Source: Streptomyces fagopyri
Lineage (GTDB): Bacteria > Actinomycetota > Actinomycetes > Streptomycetales > Streptomycetaceae
DNA length: 64,000 bases
Reading direction: 5' to 3'
NCBI RefSeq assembly: GCF_009498275.1
Contig: NZ_CP045643.1
Coordinates: 8,494,001-8,558,000 of the forward strand
Part shown: one piece after another, positions 59,451 to 64,000 of the stretch
How the letters are laid out: every line of letters starts with the position of its first letter
Numbering within the stretch: the first letter of the stretch is position 1
Translations under genes and position numbers: made by a program
Notes under the pieces: generated by a model
Told to the model about the DNA's origin: nothing
The model's database searches: none
Seen by the model: the letters and a program-made list of their open reading frames with translations, nothing else

Positions 59451-59562
59451 GTGCCCTTGCGTACCGGTCAGCTCCATTGAGGTCCCTCCACCGCGACAAA
59501 CCGCCCCCAGGGACACCTGACTCGGAGTCACAGGGGAACCAGATTGTTGCCTGACAGCAATT

Positions 59563-59578
59563 GTTGTCAAATGACAAC
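59563..59578. promoter_or_regulatory. Operator-like inverted repeat before the STAS gene
   Basis: GTTGTCA (59563-59569) and TGACAAC (59572-59578) around two A residues. A looser dyad ATTGTTGCCTGACAGCAAT precedes it (59544-59562). Both lie in AT-richer DNA 110-145 nt before the STAS gene and suit a MarR-type dimer. Confidence 0.5.
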
Positions 59579-59688
59579 GATCGGATACGGTGGGACCTGG
59601 CGCGGCTCCCTGATGGTGCCGCGGTGTGCCACCCCGTGCGTGTATCCCTCTATACCCGCACATTCCGACGACATCCCGAAGGATCGCT

Positions 59689-60051
59689 GTGCATTCAGGC
59701 CGGAGTCCAGGTCAGGCGGCCCTTTCGCTGTCCACGCGCGAAGCCGGTCCGGCGACCGTGATCGCGGTCGGCGGTGAAGCCGATCTCGACAACGTGGGCA
59801 GCCTCGGCGCCGCCCTCGACGCGGCGGCACGGAGTCCCAGGGGGCCGGTGGTCCTGGACCTGGCCGAGCTGACCTTCGCGGACTCGACCACGATCAACGT
59901 CGTCCTGCGCGCCTACGGTGTCCTCGGCCCCCGGCTCAGACTCGCCGCGCTCACCCCGTTCCTGGAACGGGTGCTGGGGGTGACCGGAGTCTCCGAGGTC
60001 GTACCGGTCTTCCGCACGGTGGCCGAGGCGCTGGAGAACGATGCTCTCTGA
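59689..60051 (+). CDS. STAS-domain anti-sigma-factor antagonist
   Basis: 120 residues from a GTG at 59689 (GAAGGATC upstream). STAS fold: ALSLSTREAGPATVIAVGGEADLDNVGSL, VVLDLAELTFADSTTINVVL (phosphorylatable Ser/Thr in the DST loop), LRLAALTPFLERVLGVTGV. It is the RsbV/BldG-like partner for kinase-fold anti-sigma factors; the ATPase at 61067 and two PP2C phosphatases nearby complete a partner-switch set. Converges with the next MarR gene, 7 nt apart. Confidence 0.9.
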   Translation: MHSGRSPGQAALSLSTREAGPATVIAVGGEADLDNVGSLGAALDAAARSPRGPVVLDLAELTFADSTTINVVLRAYGVLGPRLRLAALTPFLERVLGVTGVSEVVPVFRTVAEALENDAL

Positions 60052-60058
60052 GAGCGGG

Positions 60059-60793
60059 TCACGAGGACCGCTCGGGCGGCGGGGAAAGAGCGCGATGTCC
60101 GTGGGCGAACGACGGACCGAGCGAGCGCAGTGCGGCCAGCAGGCCGTTCAGGTCGTCGTCCGGCATCCGCAGCAGGGCGTCCCTGATCCAGTCGCCGCGC
60201 CGCTCGCGTACGCGGTCGAGCACGCGGCGGCCGTGCCGCGTCAGGCTCAGGCCGACGGTCCTGCGGTCCGCGGCGAGCGGTGCGCGGGCCAGCAGCCCCG
60301 CCGTCTCGAGGGTGTCGCACACGCGGCTCGCCCGGGAGCGGCTGATCCGTGCCCGGTCGGCGAGCGCGGCGAGGCTCAGACCGGGAGACGTACCGACCAG
60401 GGTCAGCGCGCGCAGCAGCGGCGGCGACAGCCGACTGTCGACGGCGACCGCCGTCCGTGCCGACACGGAGACCAGGATCTCGGCCACGGCCGTCAGCTGG
60501 TCGGCCGCGCGCAGCAGCACGTCGTCCCGTGCCCGGGACGGCGCGACGTCCGCCGCCGGCCCTCGTGGGAGCAGGCCGTCCGGCACCGGCGCGAAACGCT
60601 CCTCCGGTCCCCGGACGGGCCCCCCGTCGAGTTCCGCGACCGAGCTCCCCTGGCCGTCGGGTCCGCGACGCGGGCTCCCCTGCTCGTCCGGTCCGCTGCG
60701 GGTGCCCCCGTCCTCGTCCGTCTCCTCGCGGGAGCCTTCGTCGGGTTCCCCGCGCGGTGCGCCGTCCCGTCCTTCGGGGGTCTGTCCATCCAT
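60059..60793 (-). CDS. MarR-family regulator with acidic N-terminal extension
   Basis: 244 residues from the ATG at 60793. The first 85 residues are a disordered, Gly/Asp/Arg-rich stretch with internal repeats (GPDEQGSPRRGPDGQGS). The MarR domain (about 90-225) has LLRAADQLTAVAEILVSVSARTAVAVDSRLSPPLLRALTLVGTSPGLSLAALADRARISRSRASRVCDTLETAGLL. The extension is unlike normal MarR proteins and could be a partner-binding region. Confidence 0.85.
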   Translation of the reverse strand: MDGQTPEGRDGAPRGEPDEGSREETDEDGGTRSGPDEQGSPRRGPDGQGSSVAELDGGPVRGPEERFAPVPDGLLPRGPAADVAPSRARDDVLLRAADQLTAVAEILVSVSARTAVAVDSRLSPPLLRALTLVGTSPGLSLAALADRARISRSRASRVCDTLETAGLLARAPLAADRRTVGLSLTRHGRRVLDRVRERRGDWIRDALLRMPDDDLNGLLAALRSLGPSFAHGHRALSPPPERSS

Positions 60794-60975
60794 CCGTCCG
60801 CACCCTTTGCTCGTACCGGAGATTCGGTGACCCTTCAGGACCCCCGACTGGTGGCCCTGCCCCGGCGCGCGGGAATGACACCGGTACCGTGTGGGGATCG
60901 TGTGCCGAAGGGGACGGTGACGATCCGGTGCCGCACCCGCTCCGGGTCCGGAGCGGGGCGAGGGAACATCGGGGT

Positions 60976-61000
60976 GAGTGTGGAGGGCGTCACTGGGTAT
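60976..61000 (+). promoter_or_regulatory. SigB-type promoter of the ATPase gene
   Basis: GAGT (60976-60979), 15 nt, GGGTAT (60995-61000) fits the S. coelicolor SigB-like consensus GNNT-N14-16-GGGTAY as I recall it. The ATG is at 61067. Confidence 0.5.
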
Positions 61001-61066
61001 GCGGTCCTGTGCGGCAGCGTCGGGACGCGCGGTCCGCGGACGTATCGGCATCCGAGAGAGAACCAC

Positions 61067-61519
61067 ATGATCGAGCACTTGGACGGAGCAGTGATACCGC
61101 CTGGCTTCGACGTGCCCGTGGACCCGCTTCGGCGGGCGGCGCACTACACCGGCGAACCGGGGTGCATCGCCGACGCACGCGCCTTCGCGGAACTGTTCCT
61201 CGAACAGCTCAGGTCGGAGTGGTGCGCCGAGATCGACGCGCGCGCCGACGGCGACCTCCTGCTGGTCGTGAGCGAGCTGGTCACCAACGCGGACCGGCAC
61301 AGCCACGGGCCCTACATCCTGGAGCTGGAGGGGACCGACGTCTCCGTGACCGTCACGGTCTACGACAGCAGCGCCACCCTGCCCCGGCGTTTTCCGCGTG
61401 ATCCGCAACGCATCGGGCGGCACGGGCTGGAGATCGTCCACGCGCTGGCGACGGAGGTGACCGTCGGGCGCGTGCCGGTCGGCAAGTGCGTCAAAGCACA
61501 GCTCGACCTGCGCCGTTGA
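61067..61519 (+). CDS. RsbW-like anti-sigma ATPase
   Basis: 150 residues from the ATG at 61067 (GAGAGAG upstream). HATPase_c_2 fold: DLLLVVSELVTNADRHSHGPYILELEG (N-box), VTVYDSSATLPR (G1-like) and IGRHGLEIVHALATEVTV (G2). It would bind a SigB-type sigma factor or its antagonist. No sigma gene is adjacent in the window. Confidence 0.88.
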   Translation: MIEHLDGAVIPPGFDVPVDPLRRAAHYTGEPGCIADARAFAELFLEQLRSEWCAEIDARADGDLLLVVSELVTNADRHSHGPYILELEGTDVSVTVTVYDSSATLPRRFPRDPQRIGRHGLEIVHALATEVTVGRVPVGKCVKAQLDLRR

Positions 61520-61674
61520 CCCGGCCGCCCGCGCAGCGGGGACGGACCGGGTGCGACGGCACGGCGAAGGACGGCGGGGCCGTCGAGCCGACCGCCCAGG
61601 GCATGGGCCGGGGCGGAATACCAGTAGGCTCGCCACAGCCGATGGTCGGCGTCGGTCATACAAGGGGGACGAAC

Positions 61675-62913
61675 GTGGCGGAGCGCCTGCCGCGGATCGG
61701 TGAACCTGCCGCGGTACCGCGTCAGGTGAGTTCCGACCCCCGCTGGGGCCTGGACGCCACCGCGGCGCTGCTGCTCGTCGAGGACGACGCCGGTGACGCC
61801 CTGCTGGTGCGCGAGGTACTGGCCGACAGCGGTCTCCCGATGGACGTCACCTGGTGCAAGTCCCTGGCCGAGGCGAGGGCTTTCCTGCAGGCGTCGAAGC
61901 ACGCGGTGTGCGTGCTGCTCGACCTGCACCTGCCCGACACCCACGGGCTGAGCGCGGTGCGGCTGGTACGCGACGCCTCACCGGACGCGGCCGTGGTGGT
62001 GCTCACCGGACTCGCGGAGAACGAGGCGGGTCTCGCCGCGGTGGCGGAAGGGGCCCAGGACTTCCTCTCCAAGGACGGTCTGAACGCGGAGGAGCTGAGC
62101 CGGGCGGTCCGCTACGCCCTCCAGCGCAAGCAGGTGGAGCGGTCGAGCGCCGAACTCCAGGCGAGCAGACTGCTGGCCCAGGAGAACGCCCGGCTGGAGC
62201 GCGGCCTGCTGCCCACGCCCCTGCTGCGCGGCGACCGGTGCCAGGTCGCCTCCCGCTACAGCCCGGGACGCGACCACGCGCTGCTCGGCGGCGACTTCTT
62301 CGACGTCGTCGAGAGCGAGGACGGCACCATACACGCGGTGATCGGGGACGTCTCCGGTCACGGCGCCGCCGAGGCGGCCCTCGGTGTCTGCCTGCGGGTG
62401 GCCTGGCGGGCCGCCGTGCTCTCCGGATGTGTCGGCCCGCCGCAGGTCCGTCTCCTGGAGAAGATCCTCGAGGCCGAGCGCGCCGAGGACTACATCTTCG
62501 CCACCCTCACGATCCTCCGGCTGTCCAGGGACCACAGCCGGCTGACCGTGATCCGGGCCGGCCACCCGGGTCTGCTCGTCCGCACCTCCCAGGGCATCGA
62601 GCTGTTCGAACCCCCGGTGGGACCCGCGCTGGGGCTGGTCCCGGGCGGCGCGCACTGGCCGGAGACCGAGCTGCCCGCGCACGACATCAGCGCGGTGACG
62701 CTGTTCACCGACGGTCTCTTCGAGGGTGTCGTGGGCCCCGACCAGCGGCTGGGCGAGGAAGGACTGCTCGCGGTGGCGAGGAAACACATGGACCTGCACG
62801 GACGTCCGTTCGTCGACGCGGTGGTCGAGGACGTGTCGGCGCGGAGCACGTTCCACGGAGGCCTCGCCGACGACGTGGCGGTCCTGCACCTGGCGACGGA
62901 CGGCAGGTCGTGA
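61675..62913 (+). CDS. Response regulator fused to PP2C phosphatase
   Basis: 412 residues from a GTG at 61675 (GGGGGA, 6 nt upstream). Receiver domain (about 28-150): ALLLVEDDAGDALLVREVL, phosphoacceptor Asp in VCVLLDLHLPDTHG, VVVLTG, DFLSKD. A short coiled linker follows, then the PP2C/SpoIIE domain: LLGGDFFDVVESEDGTIHAVIGDVSGHGAAEAALG, VTLFTDGLFEG and LADDVAVLHLA, with metal Asp residues intact. It should dephosphorylate a STAS protein on a signal from the histidine kinase whose gene overlaps its end. Confidence 0.93.
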   Translation: MAERLPRIGEPAAVPRQVSSDPRWGLDATAALLLVEDDAGDALLVREVLADSGLPMDVTWCKSLAEARAFLQASKHAVCVLLDLHLPDTHGLSAVRLVRDASPDAAVVVLTGLAENEAGLAAVAEGAQDFLSKDGLNAEELSRAVRYALQRKQVERSSAELQASRLLAQENARLERGLLPTPLLRGDRCQVASRYSPGRDHALLGGDFFDVVESEDGTIHAVIGDVSGHGAAEAALGVCLRVAWRAAVLSGCVGPPQVRLLEKILEAERAEDYIFATLTILRLSRDHSRLTVIRAGHPGLLVRTSQGIELFEPPVGPALGLVPGGAHWPETELPAHDISAVTLFTDGLFEGVVGPDQRLGEEGLLAVARKHMDLHGRPFVDAVVEDVSARSTFHGGLADDVAVLHLATDGRS

Positions 62914-64000
62914 CCCGTACCCACGAGGCCCACGAGGCCCACGAGGCCCACGGGACCCTGGAGGCCGCGGAGGCCCGCGAGACCGCGGACAAGGCCGTGA
63001 CACGCCGGTCCAGCGGAGTCGCCCGGCTGACCGTGCAGGGCTGGATCCATGTCGTACTGGCCGTCAACGTACTGCTGGTGATCGTCTTCGCGGTCTCCGG
63101 CGGAGTCCTCCAGGCTCGCGCCGACGACCGCACCGACCTGCTCACCGACGGCATCCAGCCCGCCCGCTCCGCCGCCTTCCAGCTGGAGACCTCGCTGGTG
63201 GACCAGGAGACGGGCGTACGGGGCTACGTGCTGAGCACGGACACCAGTTTCCTGGAGCCGTACGAGTCAGGGGTGCGGGACGAGGCGGCACTGCGCGCCC
63301 GGCTGAGCACACTGCTCACCGGCCAGCCCCGGATCGCCGCCGACCTGCGCGCGGTCCAGCTCGCCGGCGACGCCTGGCGCCGCGACTACGCCAGGCCCCT
63401 GATCGAGTCCGTCCGTACGGGAGGTCGCGCCGCACCCGGACTGGAGGCGAGCAAGGCCCAGTTCGACGAGACCCGGAACCTCCTGTCCACCATGGAGACG
63501 CACCTCGGGCAGGTGCGCGACCGGACCCGCGCGTCCGCGGAGCACGCCCGGGACTCACGCAACCTCTTCTTCGCCGGCACACTCGCCGCCTTCCTCGCGA
63601 GCGGACTGGCCCTGACCCTTCTCCTGCACCGCATCGTCGGACGGCCGCTGCGGACCCTGGAGGCGGCCTCGGTCGACGTCAGCGGCGGAGCGTTCGAGCG
63701 CATGATCCGGCTCGACGGACCACGGGACCTGGAGGCGGTGGCACGGGCCGTCGAGGAGATGCGCCGCCGCATCGTCGAGGAACTCTCCGCCTCCATGGCG
63801 CGGGAGACGCTCCTGGAGCAGCGGACGGCGGAACTCGACGCCCAGGCGCTGGAACTGAAACGCTCCAACGCGGAACTGGAGCAGTTCGCCTACGTCGCCT
63901 CCCACGACCTCCAGGAACCCCTGCGCAAGGTCGCGTCCTTCTGCCAGCTCCTGGAGAAACGCTACGGCGACCGACTGGACGACCGGGCCAAGCAGTACAT
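62910..64000 (+). CDS. CHASE3-type sensor histidine kinase, C-terminus outside window
   Basis: Starts with the GTG at 62910 overlapping the previous stop (GTGA), 363 codons visible and open at the edge. A short N-terminal His-Glu-Ala repeat is followed by a membrane helix VVLAVNVLLVIVFAVSGGVL, an extracytoplasmic CHASE3-like domain (FQLETSLVDQETGVRGYVLSTDTSFLEPYESG), a second helix (FFAGTLAAFLASGLALTLLL), a HAMP and coiled linker, and the HisKA box FAYVASHDLQEPLRKVASFCQLLEKRYG with the phospho-His. It should phosphorylate the receiver of the adjacent PP2C protein. Confidence 0.92.
   Translation, partial: MTRTHEAHEAHEAHGTLEAAEARETADKAVTRRSSGVARLTVQGWIHVVLAVNVLLVIVFAVSGGVLQARADDRTDLLTDGIQPARSAAFQLETSLVDQETGVRGYVLSTDTSFLEPYESGVRDEAALRARLSTLLTGQPRIAADLRAVQLAGDAWRRDYARPLIESVRTGGRAAPGLEASKAQFDETRNLLSTMETHLGQVRDRTRASAEHARDSRNLFFAGTLAAFLASGLALTLLLHRIVGRPLRTLEAASVDVSGGAFERMIRLDGPRDLEAVARAVEEMRRRIVEELSASMARETLLEQRTAELDAQALELKRSNAELEQFAYVASHDLQEPLRKVASFCQLLEKRYGDRLDDRAKQY
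62922..62948 (+). repeat. Three 9-bp in-frame repeats at the kinase N-terminus
   Basis: CACGAGGCC occurs three times in a row (62922, 62931, 62940) and encodes His-Glu-Ala repeats before the first membrane helix of the kinase. Confidence 0.7.

Overview
The window is high-GC DNA with strongly GC-biased third codon positions, GTG and TTG starts, tight ATGA/GTGA overlaps and families typical of Streptomyces (DUF397/DUF5753 regulator pairs, SPW-repeat protein, DUF574 methyltransferase, B12-binding MerR regulator, RsbW/STAS/PP2C partner-switching proteins). I read it as a chromosomal segment of a Streptomyces or close relative. About 63 protein genes, one ECF sigma remnant and one IS110-family insertion are supported. 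I saw no tRNA, rRNA or CRISPR array.

Left part (1-11,250): a phosphotransferase fragment; an Hsp70 (HSPA12-like)/coiled-coil pair divergent from an HTH-TPR regulator that lacks a normal start codon and carries a TTA codon; a DUF574 methyltransferase; a DUF397/XRE pair divergent from a histidine-kinase-fold ATPase; an SPW membrane protein and a small NlpC-like protein.

Light and membrane-lipid stress region (11,600-29,100): five overlapping genes (FAD oxidoreductase, DUF1365, two cyclopropane-synthase-like methyltransferases, DUF1295) face an ECF sigma/anti-sigma pair. As I recall, this is the gene content of the mycobacterial sigK-rskA locus. Next come a truncated second ECF sigma gene, a LitR/CarH-type photoreceptor-regulator, a DUF4142 protein, a photolyase, an IS110-family insertion, an SDR/DUF2867 protein, a MarR regulator and an MMPL exporter. 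A motif of the form (C/G)(A/C)ATCC-N16-(C/T)(C/G)GA lies before the lipid operon, the sigma operon, the photolyase and, more weakly, the SDR gene. This suggests one ECF regulon joining lipid modification and photorepair.

Middle (29,100-44,300): a membrane protein and LysR regulator; a sulfur-scavenging operon (SfnG, SsuE, SfnB, SsuD) preceded by a 27-codon leader peptide with two adjacent Cys codons, a likely cysteine attenuator; an acyl-CoA dehydrogenase; a YCII/ECF42 sigma pair; two TetR regulators; a Gfo/Idh oxidoreductase and an aldehyde dehydrogenase.

Right part (44,300-64,000): mainly single metabolic genes (NTF2-like proteins, aldo/keto reductases, dienelactone hydrolase, SBF transporter, PAP2 phosphatase, glyoxalase-fold protein, adenosine deaminase, DinB, DUF1206, LysR), then a PRC-barrel operon and a signalling block with two PP2C phosphatases, two MarR proteins, a STAS antagonist, an RsbW-like ATPase and a CHASE3-type histidine kinase that runs off the right edge. 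One SigB-like promoter lies before the ATPase.
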